In this document: positions 52,594 through 60,851 of the stretch, piece by piece | Layout of the letters: the number at the start of each line of letters is the position of its first letter | How positions within the stretch are numbered: the first letter of the stretch is position 1 | NCBI GenBank assembly: GCA_910589385.1 | Contig: CAJUTU010000006.1 | Span: 57,573-121,572 of the forward strand | Source: an uncultured Lachnospiraceae bacterium | GTDB taxonomy: Bacteria; Bacillota; Clostridia; Lachnospirales; Lachnospiraceae | DNA: 64,000 nucleotides | Direction of reading: 5' to 3' | Program-made: the position numbers and the translations under genes | Notes under the pieces: generated by a model | Told to the model about the DNA's origin: nothing | Seen by the model: only the letters and a program-made list of their open reading frames with translations | The model's database searches: none

Positions 52594-52622
52594 TTGCAAT
52601 ATACCTGGTGGGGGTATATAAT
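52594..52622 (+). promoter_or_regulatory. Copper-responsive promoter of csoR-copA
   Basis: TTGCAA (52594-52599), 17 bp, TATAAT (52617-52622). The spacer is almost entirely the CsoR-type operator, so binding would exclude RNA polymerase. Confidence 0.82.
52600..52618 (+). promoter_or_regulatory. CsoR operator
   Basis: TATACC-TGGTGGG-GGTATA, 6-bp inverted arms around a G-rich centre. It resembles the known TACC-rich/GGGGGTAT operators of Firmicute CsoR. Located between -35 and -10 upstream of csoR. Confidence 0.8.
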
Positions 52623-52745
52623 ATGGTCGTATGAAGGCGTAAGGGCATACAGAGGAAAGTTTTGAAAATAGCGTAATGGACAATACCGCTGAAGCGGTGC
52701 AGTGAGATATGGACTGTGAGAAGATAGCTGTAGAAAGAGGCTTTT

Positions 52746-53057
52746 ATGGAAAATAGGGAAGAGAAAAAGGAGTGCTGTCAGAGGACAAAAGAGCGTTCGG
52801 ACAAGGAATATAAGGACTTGATCCATCGTCTGAACCGGATTGAGGGACAGGTGCGTGGAATTAAGCGGATGCTGGAGACGGATGCTTACTGTACGGATAT
52901 TTTGGTGCAGGTCTCGGCAGTGAACGCAGCGCTGAACAGCTTTAATAAAGTACTTTTGGCAAATCATATCCGAACCTGTGTGGCAGATGATATCCGTGCA
53001 GGAAAGGATGAGACGGTCGATGAACTGGTTTTGACATTGCAGAAACTGATGAAGTGA
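52746..53057 (+). CDS. csoR: Copper-sensing transcriptional repressor CsoR
   Basis: Four-helix repressor that leaves DNA on binding Cu(I). The 103-aa protein begins with a polar, Lys/Glu-rich stretch with two adjacent Cys (10, 11). The core HRLNRIEGQVRGIKRML (about residues 27-43) and the Cu ligands C49, H74 and C78 (YCTDIL, ANHIRTC) follow. All three ligands are present, so copper is the expected signal. It is encoded 124 bp upstream of copA; the operator at 52600-52618 suggests autorepression. Confidence 0.92.
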   Translation: MENREEKKECCQRTKERSDKEYKDLIHRLNRIEGQVRGIKRMLETDAYCTDILVQVSAVNAALNSFNKVLLANHIRTCVADDIRAGKDETVDELVLTLQKLMK

Positions 53058-53181
53058 TACAGAAAAACAGACAGGTATGGTAATAGCGATCAGAAGGACA
53101 GGGAATGCTAGATTAGATAAGAAAACGAAAAAACAAGGATATGGTTTGTATAGATTTTAGACATTTTAGGAGGTGGCGGCA

Positions 53182-55707
53182 ATGGAACAATATACGGTAA
53201 CAGGAATGAGCTGTGCTGCCTGCAGCGCAAGAGTGGAAAAGGCAGTGTCTGGGGTACAAGGGGTAGAATCCTGTTCTGTCAGCTTACTTACGAATTCTAT
53301 GGGTGTAGAGGGAGCGGCATCGGCATCAGATGTGATTGCGGCAGTAGAAGCGGCAGGATATGGAGCTGCATTGAAAAATGCGGATGCAAAGCCTGTTGGG
53401 GGAACGACAGGTGCGGCTGAAGAAGAATTTTTAAAGGATCATGATACGCCTGTATTGAAGCAGAGGCTGACCGCATCTCTGGTGTTTTTGATACCGCTTA
53501 TGTATCTGTCTATGGGACATATGATGTGGAACTGGCCGGTTCCCTCATTTATGGCAGATAACCATGTGGCTATGGGGCTGGTCCAGCTTTTATTTACAGG
53601 AATGATCATGGTGATCAACCAGAAGTTCTTTGTCAGTGGATTCCGTGGGTTACTGCATCGGGCGCCCAACATGGACACACTGGTTGCGCTGGGAGCAGGC
53701 GCCGCATTTGTGTATAGTACCTATGCACTGTTTGCCATGACAGATGCACAGATGAGAATGGATATGGCAGGTGTCATGTCTTATATGCATGAATTTTATT
53801 TTGAATCGGCGGCTATGATCCTGACGCTGATCACGGTCGGAAAGATGCTGGAAGCGCGTTCTAAGGGAAAGACAACCGATGCACTGAAGAACCTGATGAA
53901 GCTGGCTCCAAAAACAGCGGTAGTCCTGCGGGAGGGCATGGAGGTGGAAGTCTCCATTGAACAGGTGCAAAAAGGGGATGTCTTTGTCGTCCGCCCAGGA
54001 GAGAATATCCCGGTGGACGGCCTGGTGCTGGAAGGCAGCAGTGCGGTGAATGAATCGGCGCTGACAGGAGAAAGTATTCCGGCAGATAAGGCAGAAGGAG
54101 ACACGGTGTCGGCGGCCACACTGAACCAGTCCGGATTTTTGAAATGTGAAGCAACCAGAGTCGGAGAGGACACTACGCTTTCACAGATCATTCAGATGGT
54201 CAGTGACGCGGCGGCTACGAAAGCGCCGATTGCCAAGGTGGCAGATAAAGTTTCCGGTGTGTTTGTGCCGACGGTTATCGTGATTGCTCTGATTACGACG
54301 GTGGTCTGGCTGGCAGCAGGCCAGGGAATCGGGTTTGCCCTGGCAAGAGGGATTTCTGTGCTTGTGATCAGCTGCCCCTGCGCCTTGGGCCTGGCCACTC
54401 CGGTAGCGATCATGGTAGGCAATGGAGTCGGAGCCAGGAATGGAATTATGTTCAAAACCGCGGTTTCTCTCGAAGAAACCGGAAAGATGGAGATTGTTGC
54501 ATTGGATAAAACCGGAACCATTACCAGAGGAGAACCGAAGGTGACAGATCTTATTCCGGCAGATGGGATCTCTGAGACAGGGCTTTTGGAATTGGCATAT
54601 GCATTGGAGCAGAAAAGTGAACATCCACTTGCAAGGGCAATCCTCGCAGAGGCGGAAGAAAGAGGACTGAAAGCGTCAGGAGTCAGCGACTTCGAGGCTC
54701 TTCCGGGAAATGGGCTTTCAGCAGTGCAGGAAAGCAATGTTTTGAAAGGCGGAAACTTAAAATTCATCCGTCAATATGCCAAGGTGGAAGATACCATGGC
54801 GCAGCAGGCAGAACGTCTGGCAGAAGAGGGAAAGACCCCGCTGTTTTTCAGCAGTAACGGGCAATTATCCGGAATTATCGCAGTGGCGGACGTGATGAAG
54901 GAAGACAGCCCTCAGGCTGTAAGGGAACTGCAGAATATGGGGATTCATGTGGTAATGCTGACCGGAGATAATGAACGTACTGCAAAGGCCATCGGCAAGC
55001 AGGCCGGCGTGGACGAAGTGATAGCCGGAGTGCTGCCGGACGGGAAGGAAAGTGTTATCCGGTCTTTGAAGCGGAAGGGAAAAACAGCAATGGTGGGAGA
55101 TGGTATTAATGACGCACCGGCGCTGACCCGCGCAGATATGGGAATTGCAATCGGGGCAGGTACGGATATTGCCATTGATGCGGCAGACGTGGTATTGATG
55201 AAGAGCCGGCTGAGTGATGTGCCTGCGGCCATTCGTTTAAGCCGTGCGGCGCTGAAAAATATCCATGAGAATTTGTTCTGGGCATTCTTTTATAATGTGA
55301 TCGGGATTCCACTGGCGGCAGGGGTGTGGTACCCATTGTTCGGCCTGAAATTGAATCCCATGTTTGGAGCAGCGGCAATGAGCCTGTCCAGCTTTTGCGT
55401 GGTTACAAACGCACTGCGGCTGAACTGGTTTAAAATGCATGATACAAAGAAAGACAAGAAAGTCAAAGCAAAAAGTAAACAGGAGGTAACAACCATGGAA
55501 AGGACAATGAAAATTGAAGGAATGATGTGTGGACATTGCGAGGCTACAGTGAAGAAATGCCTGGAGGCGCTGCCGGAGGTGGATGCGGCAGAAGTCAGCC
55601 ATGAGGCAGGGACGGCTGTAGTAACTTTGAATGCGGAGCTTTCGGATGAAGTGCTGAAAAAGACGGTAGAGGACAAGGATTACAAAGTCATGGAGATCAA
55701 CGGTTAA
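53182..55707 (+). CDS. copA: Copper-exporting P-type ATPase with N- and C-terminal HMA domains
   Basis: An 841-aa P1B ATPase that pumps Cu(I) out of the cytoplasm. The N-terminal HMA domain has GMSCAAC (C11, C14). Eight membrane helices, TGES (295-298), the transmembrane CPC (398-400), the phosphorylated D442 in DKTGT and a late GDGINDAPAL follow. After the last helix a Lys-rich linker (KKDKKVKAKSK) leads to a second HMA domain (GMMCGHCEATVKKC, about residues 780-793). This resembles a fused CopZ chaperone and has its own ribosome site (see 55495-55707). ATG 53182 is 6 nt from TAGGAGGTG. Confidence 0.95.
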   Translation: MEQYTVTGMSCAACSARVEKAVSGVQGVESCSVSLLTNSMGVEGAASASDVIAAVEAAGYGAALKNADAKPVGGTTGAAEEEFLKDHDTPVLKQRLTASLVFLIPLMYLSMGHMMWNWPVPSFMADNHVAMGLVQLLFTGMIMVINQKFFVSGFRGLLHRAPNMDTLVALGAGAAFVYSTYALFAMTDAQMRMDMAGVMSYMHEFYFESAAMILTLITVGKMLEARSKGKTTDALKNLMKLAPKTAVVLREGMEVEVSIEQVQKGDVFVVRPGENIPVDGLVLEGSSAVNESALTGESIPADKAEGDTVSAATLNQSGFLKCEATRVGEDTTLSQIIQMVSDAAATKAPIAKVADKVSGVFVPTVIVIALITTVVWLAAGQGIGFALARGISVLVISCPCALGLATPVAIMVGNGVGARNGIMFKTAVSLEETGKMEIVALDKTGTITRGEPKVTDLIPADGISETGLLELAYALEQKSEHPLARAILAEAEERGLKASGVSDFEALPGNGLSAVQESNVLKGGNLKFIRQYAKVEDTMAQQAERLAEEGKTPLFFSSNGQLSGIIAVADVMKEDSPQAVRELQNMGIHVVMLTGDNERTAKAIGKQAGVDEVIAGVLPDGKESVIRSLKRKGKTAMVGDGINDAPALTRADMGIAIGAGTDIAIDAADVVLMKSRLSDVPAAIRLSRAALKNIHENLFWAFFYNVIGIPLAAGVWYPLFGLKLNPMFGAAAMSLSSFCVVTNALRLNWFKMHDTKKDKKVKAKSKQEVTTMERTMKIEGMMCGHCEATVKKCLEALPEVDAAEVSHEAGTAVVTLNAELSDEVLKKTVEDKDYKVMEING
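55495..55707 (+). CDS. Candidate CopZ-like copper chaperone from an internal in-frame start
   Basis: In-frame ATG inside copA with AGGAGG (55481-55486) 8 nt upstream, giving a 70-aa protein that is a complete HMA domain: MERTMKIEGMMCGHCEA, with copper ligands at about C11 and C14, ending YKVMEING. The length equals that of free CopZ proteins. Two products, a CopA-CopZ fusion and free CopZ, are therefore possible. This is inference from the ribosome site and domain boundary; expression is not shown. Confidence 0.5.
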   Translation: MERTMKIEGMMCGHCEATVKKCLEALPEVDAAEVSHEAGTAVVTLNAELSDEVLKKTVEDKDYKVMEING

Positions 55708-55769
55708 GAGACAAAAGGAATCTAAACCTGTAAAGTAAGTAAAAAAATCTGTCTTACAGGACTTACTTA

Positions 55770-55797
55770 TTGCCCTTTGCGGTACAAGGCTTATAAT
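55770..55797 (+). promoter_or_regulatory. sigma-A promoter before the DUF1648 gene
   Basis: TTGCCC (55770-55775), 16 bp, TATAAT (55792-55797), about 50 bp before the start. Two overlapping, mutually exclusive stems (CCTGTAA / TTACAGG and AAGTAAGT / ACTTACTT, 55727-55768) lie just upstream. Confidence 0.65.
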
Positions 55798-55848
55798 ACT
55801 ATCGTATATAGAAAACACTTTGTGTGCCGCAAGAAAGGGTGTGAGTAA

Positions 55849-56310
55849 ATGAAAATAAGAACAAAATTAGGAATGGCAATGCAGATCATGTGTATTTTGT
55901 GTTTGGCCGGAACAACGCTGTTTCTGCTGATTGGCTGGAATCAGATACCAGCGGAGGTTCCGAGCCATTATAATGGAGCCGGAGAGGTGGACGCCGTGGC
56001 TGGAAAAGGTAGTTTGATTCTGCTGCATGTGATAAATTGTCTGATGTTTTTTGGGATCACTGCGCTGGAACAAATTCCACAGGCGTGGAATGTCGGAGTC
56101 AAGGTTACGGAATGGAACAGGGAAAGGGTATACCGACACCTATATCATTTGATCGTCAGCAGTAAAATGTCTGTGATATTCATTTTTTCATTTATGACTA
56201 TCTGGCCAGTGAGAGGCGAAAATTTTCCGATTTGGTTTACGCCCTTATCCCTTGGATTGCCATTTGGACTGATAGCGTTTTTTTCGATTCAGTTGTGGAG
56301 AGCCAGATAA
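55849..56310 (+). CDS. DUF1648 domain membrane protein
   Basis: A 153-aa protein with about four membrane helices. After the first helix (about residues 10-28) comes IPAEVPSHYNGAGEVDAVAGKGSLILL, the DUF1648 signature also found in SdpI-type proteins. The function is unknown. It has its own promoter and terminator and is therefore probably independent of copA. Confidence 0.82.
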   Translation: MKIRTKLGMAMQIMCILCLAGTTLFLLIGWNQIPAEVPSHYNGAGEVDAVAGKGSLILLHVINCLMFFGITALEQIPQAWNVGVKVTEWNRERVYRHLYHLIVSSKMSVIFIFSFMTIWPVRGENFPIWFTPLSLGLPFGLIAFFSIQLWRAR

Positions 56311-56349
56311 AGGTTTTTCCGGAGTAAAAAAGAACAAAAGAAACAGGGG

Positions 56350-56383
56350 AATCCCTCGCAGATAAAAGCGGGGGATTTTTTCG
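56350..56383 (+). terminator. Terminator of the DUF1648 gene
   Basis: A 10-bp stem AATCCCTCGC / GCGGGGGATT with one T-G mismatch pair, an 8-nt loop, then six T. Confidence 0.83.
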
Positions 56384-56436
56384 GGCATTTTAGCGGATGA
56401 CAAATGAATGAGAATAGGTTATAATTGGAAACTAAC

Positions 56437-56464
56437 TTGAAAAAGTTTAGAATATTGTTATAAT
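56437..56464 (+). promoter_or_regulatory. sigma-A promoter of the topoisomerase pair
   Basis: TTGAAA (56437-56442), 16 bp, TATAAT (56459-56464), 59 bp upstream of the start. Confidence 0.75.
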
Positions 56465-56523
56465 TAGGAAGAGTGATCTTAAGGGTTTCTAAGAACCTGT
56501 TTGTATAGATGAGGAGAGGTGTT

Positions 56524-58446
56524 ATGGGTAAAAACAATACATACGACGCGGACAGTATCGCAGTATTGGAGGGACTGGAAGCAGTCAGGAAGCGTCCCGG
56601 CATGTATATCGGAAGTGTTTCTACAAAGGGATTAAACCACTTGATCTATGAAATCGTGGATAATGCGGTAGATGAACATTTGGCAGGATTCTGCTCAGAG
56701 ATCCATGTTACGCTGGAAAAGGATGGCTCTGCTACGATTGAAGACAACGGGCGGGGTGTACCGGTGGGGATGCATCAGAAAGGAGTGTCTGCCGCCCGGC
56801 TCGTGTATACGACGCTGCATGCAGGAGGAAAGTTTGATGATTCCGCATACAAGACAAGCGGAGGCCTTCACGGAGTAGGCTCCTCGGTGGTAAACGCACT
56901 TTCTGCCTATATGGATGTCTGGATCAGCAGGGAGGGTGGAATCCATCACGACCGTTACGAGAAAGGAATTCCTGTCATCGAGCTGGAAGACGGACTTCTT
57001 CCGGTCATAGGTAAAACGAGAAAGACCGGAACAAAAGTAAACTTCCTGCCGGATGATACCATTTTTGAGAAAACACGTTTCCGGGCGGAGGAAGTCAAGA
57101 GCAGGATGCATGAAACTGCTTATCTGAACCCGGAACTGACCATTATATTTGACGATAAGCGTCCGGAGTCGCCGGAACATGCTGTGTTCCACGAACCGGA
57201 TGGGATCCTTGGATTTATCAGGGAACTAAACCAGAAGAAAGAGACGCTGCATGACCCGATCTATTTTAAGGGCAGCTCAGAAGGGATTGAAGTAGAGGTG
57301 GCATTGCAGTATGTCAATGAATTTCATGAAAATGTGTTGGGATTCTGCAATAATATCTTCAACTCAGAAGGCGGGACTCATCTGACAGGATTTAAGACAA
57401 CCTTTACTACGGTGATGAACCAATATGCAAGGGAACTGGGGACTTTAAAAGAGAAGGATGCGAATTTCACCGGGGCGGATATCCGTAACGGTATGACGGC
57501 AATCGTATCCATCAAGCATCCCGACCCACGGTTTGAAGGGCAGACAAAGACCAAGCTGGACAATCCGGACGCGGCGAAAGCAGCGGGGAAAGTAACCGGA
57601 GATGAGATCGTCCTTTATTTTGACCGAAATCTGGAAACCTTGAAAACCGTGCTGTCCTGTGCAGAGAAAGCAGCAAAGATCCGTAAGACGGAGGAAAAAG
57701 CAAAGACAAATCTGTTGACCAAACAGAAATATTCCTTTGACAGTAACGGAAAGCTGGCGAACTGTGAAAGCCGTGACCCGAAAAAATGTGAAATCTTTAT
57801 CGTGGAGGGAGACTCTGCAGGCGGTTCTGCAAAGACTGCGCGGAACCGGAACTATCAGGCGATCCTTCCGATCCGTGGAAAGATATTGAATGTAGAAAAA
57901 GCCAGTATCGACAAGGTGCTTGCAAATGCTGAGATCAAGACCATGATCAATGCATTCGGATGTGGATTTTCCGAAGGTTATGGCAATGATTTCGATATTA
58001 CAAAGCTTCGCTATGATAAAATCATCATCATGGCAGATGCCGATGTGGACGGAGCTCATATTTCTACTCTGCTGCTGACTTTGTTTTACCGGTTTATGCC
58101 GGAGTTGATCTATGAAGGACATGTATATATCGCCATGCCTCCTCTTTATAAAGCCATGCCAAAAAAGGGAGAGGAAGAATACCTTTATGATGACGCGGCT
58201 TTGGAGCGGTATCGGAAAACCCATGACGGCCCGTTTACGCTCCAGCGGTATAAGGGCTTAGGAGAGATGGATGCACAACAGCTATGGGAAACCACGCTGG
58301 ATCCCGAAAACAGGCTTTTAAAGCTGGTGGAGATTGAGGATGCAAGAATGGCGTCAGGAATTACGGAGATGCTGATGGGAACAGAAGTGCCGCCGAGACG
58401 TGCATTTATCTATGAAAATGCTACAGAGGCGGAGTTGGATATCTGA
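56524..58446 (+). CDS. parE: Type IIA DNA topoisomerase subunit B (ParE/GyrB family)
   Basis: ATPase subunit of a topoisomerase IV or gyrase, 640 aa. It has the GHKL ATP site EIVDNAVDEHLAG (about residues 38-50), HAGGKFDDSAYKTSGGLHGVG, QTKTKLDN (about 340), the TOPRIM acidic motif EGDSAGGSA (about 427) and DADVDGAH, with a late PRRAFI. ATG 56524 is behind GAGGAG. The window has no dnaA/recF context and the partner lacks a gyrase C-terminal box, which favours ParE over GyrB; this naming is tentative. Confidence 0.88.
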   Translation: MGKNNTYDADSIAVLEGLEAVRKRPGMYIGSVSTKGLNHLIYEIVDNAVDEHLAGFCSEIHVTLEKDGSATIEDNGRGVPVGMHQKGVSAARLVYTTLHAGGKFDDSAYKTSGGLHGVGSSVVNALSAYMDVWISREGGIHHDRYEKGIPVIELEDGLLPVIGKTRKTGTKVNFLPDDTIFEKTRFRAEEVKSRMHETAYLNPELTIIFDDKRPESPEHAVFHEPDGILGFIRELNQKKETLHDPIYFKGSSEGIEVEVALQYVNEFHENVLGFCNNIFNSEGGTHLTGFKTTFTTVMNQYARELGTLKEKDANFTGADIRNGMTAIVSIKHPDPRFEGQTKTKLDNPDAAKAAGKVTGDEIVLYFDRNLETLKTVLSCAEKAAKIRKTEEKAKTNLLTKQKYSFDSNGKLANCESRDPKKCEIFIVEGDSAGGSAKTARNRNYQAILPIRGKILNVEKASIDKVLANAEIKTMINAFGCGFSEGYGNDFDITKLRYDKIIIMADADVDGAHISTLLLTLFYRFMPELIYEGHVYIAMPPLYKAMPKKGEEEYLYDDAALERYRKTHDGPFTLQRYKGLGEMDAQQLWETTLDPENRLLKLVEIEDARMASGITEMLMGTEVPPRRAFIYENATEAELDI

Positions 58447-58469
58447 TCGGGTGAAGATAGGAGAAAAAA

Positions 58470-60716
58470 ATGAGCAACAATGAACCACAAATCATTCGGA
58501 CCGAGTATTCGGATCTGATGAAGAAATCTTATATTGATTATGCCATGAGCGTCATTATCGCAAGAGCCCTGCCGGATGTCCGGGACGGGCTGAAGCCTGT
58601 CCAGCGCCGGACGCTCTACGATATGCATGAACTGGGGATCCGCTACGACAGGCCATACCGGAAATGTGCGCGTATCGTGGGGGACACGATGGGTAAATAC
58701 CATCCTCATGGCGACAGTTCCATTTATGAAGCCCTGGTGGTGATGGCGCAGGAGTTTAAAAAGGGTATGATCCTTGTAGACGGCCATGGAAACTTCGGCT
58801 CCATAGAAGGGGACGGGGCTGCGGCTATGAGGTATACAGAAGCAAGGCTTGCAAAATTTACGCAGGAAGCGTATCTGTCAGATCTGGATAAAAATGTGGT
58901 GGACTTTGGATCTAATTTTGACGAGACAGAGAAAGAACCCCTGGTGCTCCCGGTGCGAGTCCCCAATCTTCTGATCAACGGAGCGGAAGGTATTGCGGTC
59001 GGAATGGCAACCAGTATTCCGACACATAATCTGTGCGAGGTCATTGATGCGGTCAAAGCATATATGAAAAATGATGATATCAGCACCAAACAGCTCATGC
59101 GTTATGTGAAAGGGCCTGATTTCCCGACCGGCGGGATTGTGGTCAACAAGGATGAACTGCTGAATATCTATGAGACCGGACAGGGGAAAATTAAAATCCG
59201 GGGCAAGGTGGAGACAGAAGAGCTCAAAGGCGGAAAAAAACAGCTTGTGATCACAGAGATCCCTTATACCATGATTGGGAGCGGCATCGGAAAATTCTTA
59301 AATGACATAGCAAATCTGATTGAAACGAAGAAGACAACGGATATTGTAGATATTTCCAATCAGTCGTCCAAAGAAGGCATCCGAATCGTGCTGGAATTAA
59401 AAAAAGGGACAGATGTTGAAAATCTGAAAAACATGCTTTATAAGAAGACAAGGCTGGAGGATACATTTGGCGTCAACATGCTGGCGGTTGCAAACGGCAG
59501 GCCTGAAACTCTGGGGCTGAAAGCAATCATTGAGCATCATGTGGATTTCCAGTTTGAACTTGCCACAAGGAAATACAAGACTCTGCTTTCCAAAGAACTG
59601 GAGCGCAAAGAAGTGCAGGAGGGACTGATCAAAGCCTGTGATGTGATCGACCTGATCATTGAAATCCTCCGTGGAAGTAAATCTGTCAAGGATGCAAAAA
59701 ATTGTCTGGTAAACGGAGTGACCGACAATATCAAATTTAAGAGCGGGATTTCCAGGAAAATGGCGGCTATGCTCAGGTTTACCGAGAGACAGGCAACAGC
59801 GATATTGGAAATGCGTCTGTACAAGCTGATCGGACTGGAAATCCAGGCGCTGCAGAAAGAACACGAAGAAACATTGAAAAATATTGCAAAATATGAGGAC
59901 ATTCTGAGCAACTACGACTCCATGGCACAGGTCATCATTGAAGAACTGGATGCATTCCGAAAAGAATATGGAAGAAAACGGCGTACAGCGATTGAAAACG
60001 CAGAGGAAGCGGTATTTGAAGAGAAGAAGATAGAAGAGCAGGAAGTCGTACTTTTGATGGATCGTTTTGGCTATGCGAAAACTGTAGATTTATCTGTATA
60101 TGAGAGAAATAAGGATGCGGCGGACAGCGAAAATAAATATATCATCCATTGTATGAATACCGGAAAGCTTTGTATTTTTACGGATACTGGAAAGATGCAT
60201 CAGATTAAAGTTCTAGATCTCCCCTATGGGAAGTTTCGGGACAAGGGAACGCCGATTGACAATGTCAGCAATTATGCCAGTGCGGACGAGCAGATTGTAA
60301 TGGTCTGTGATTCGGAACAGATGCGGTTTGCGAAGCTGCTGTTTGCAACAAAGCAAGGCATGATCAAGCGTGTGGAAGGAGCGGAATTTCAGGTTGCGAA
60401 ACGGACAATCGTGGCGACGAAGCTTCAGGAGGAAGATGCGGTGGTTTCCGTACAAGTCGTGACAGAGAACCAGCATATTGTGATGCAGACCAAAGGCGGA
60501 TATTTCCTGCGGTTTCCGGCAGTGGAGATTCCAGAGAAGAAGAAAGGCGCCGTGGGTGTCCGGGGGATGAAGCTGCAGAAAAAAGATGAGCTGGAACGTG
60601 TGTATTTGTTTGAGGAAGGGACAGAAGCGACAGGAAAATATGGAGAAAAGGAAATCATGCTGAATCGTTTGAAAATAGCGAAGCGGGACGGAACCGGGAC
60701 AAAGAACCGGGGATAG
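58470..60716 (+). CDS. parC: Type IIA DNA topoisomerase subunit A (ParC/GyrA family)
   Basis: DNA-cleaving subunit of 748 aa. The catalytic Tyr lies in AAMRYTEARL (about residue 120). The quinolone-pocket segment HPHGDSSIYEALV (about 76-88) has Ser and Glu at the two hot positions, Glu being ParC-like. The C-terminal domain has only about four beta-pinwheel repeats, and I find no GyrA box (QRRGGKG). It is therefore more likely ParC than GyrA. ATG 58470 is behind AGGAG. It lies 23 bp after the B subunit. Confidence 0.87.
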   Translation: MSNNEPQIIRTEYSDLMKKSYIDYAMSVIIARALPDVRDGLKPVQRRTLYDMHELGIRYDRPYRKCARIVGDTMGKYHPHGDSSIYEALVVMAQEFKKGMILVDGHGNFGSIEGDGAAAMRYTEARLAKFTQEAYLSDLDKNVVDFGSNFDETEKEPLVLPVRVPNLLINGAEGIAVGMATSIPTHNLCEVIDAVKAYMKNDDISTKQLMRYVKGPDFPTGGIVVNKDELLNIYETGQGKIKIRGKVETEELKGGKKQLVITEIPYTMIGSGIGKFLNDIANLIETKKTTDIVDISNQSSKEGIRIVLELKKGTDVENLKNMLYKKTRLEDTFGVNMLAVANGRPETLGLKAIIEHHVDFQFELATRKYKTLLSKELERKEVQEGLIKACDVIDLIIEILRGSKSVKDAKNCLVNGVTDNIKFKSGISRKMAAMLRFTERQATAILEMRLYKLIGLEIQALQKEHEETLKNIAKYEDILSNYDSMAQVIIEELDAFRKEYGRKRRTAIENAEEAVFEEKKIEEQEVVLLMDRFGYAKTVDLSVYERNKDAADSENKYIIHCMNTGKLCIFTDTGKMHQIKVLDLPYGKFRDKGTPIDNVSNYASADEQIVMVCDSEQMRFAKLLFATKQGMIKRVEGAEFQVAKRTIVATKLQEEDAVVSVQVVTENQHIVMQTKGGYFLRFPAVEIPEKKKGAVGVRGMKLQKKDELERVYLFEEGTEATGKYGEKEIMLNRLKIAKRDGTGTKNRG

Positions 60717-60780
60717 ATGAAATGGAAGAACAGAGATGATCCTGCATCCGGCAGGAAGAGCGAGGATGGTAAATAACATA

Positions 60781-60821
60781 AGGCAATGCCTTTATCAAGA
60801 TAGAGACATTGCCTGTTTTTT
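60781..60821 (+). terminator. Terminator of the topoisomerase operon
   Basis: Stem AGGCAATG / CATTGCCT (60781-60788, 60807-60814) followed by G and six T, 30 bp before the convergent chemotaxis gene ends. Confidence 0.8.
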
Positions 60822-60851
60822 CTGAATTTCCCGAATAACCGTGAGAGGAAG

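Noticed and set aside
56524..60716. Calling the topoisomerase pair gyrB/gyrA
   Set aside because: No dnaA-dnaN-recF context, no GyrA box in the C-terminal domain, and a ParC-like Glu in the quinolone pocket. The ParE/ParC name is preferred but not certain.
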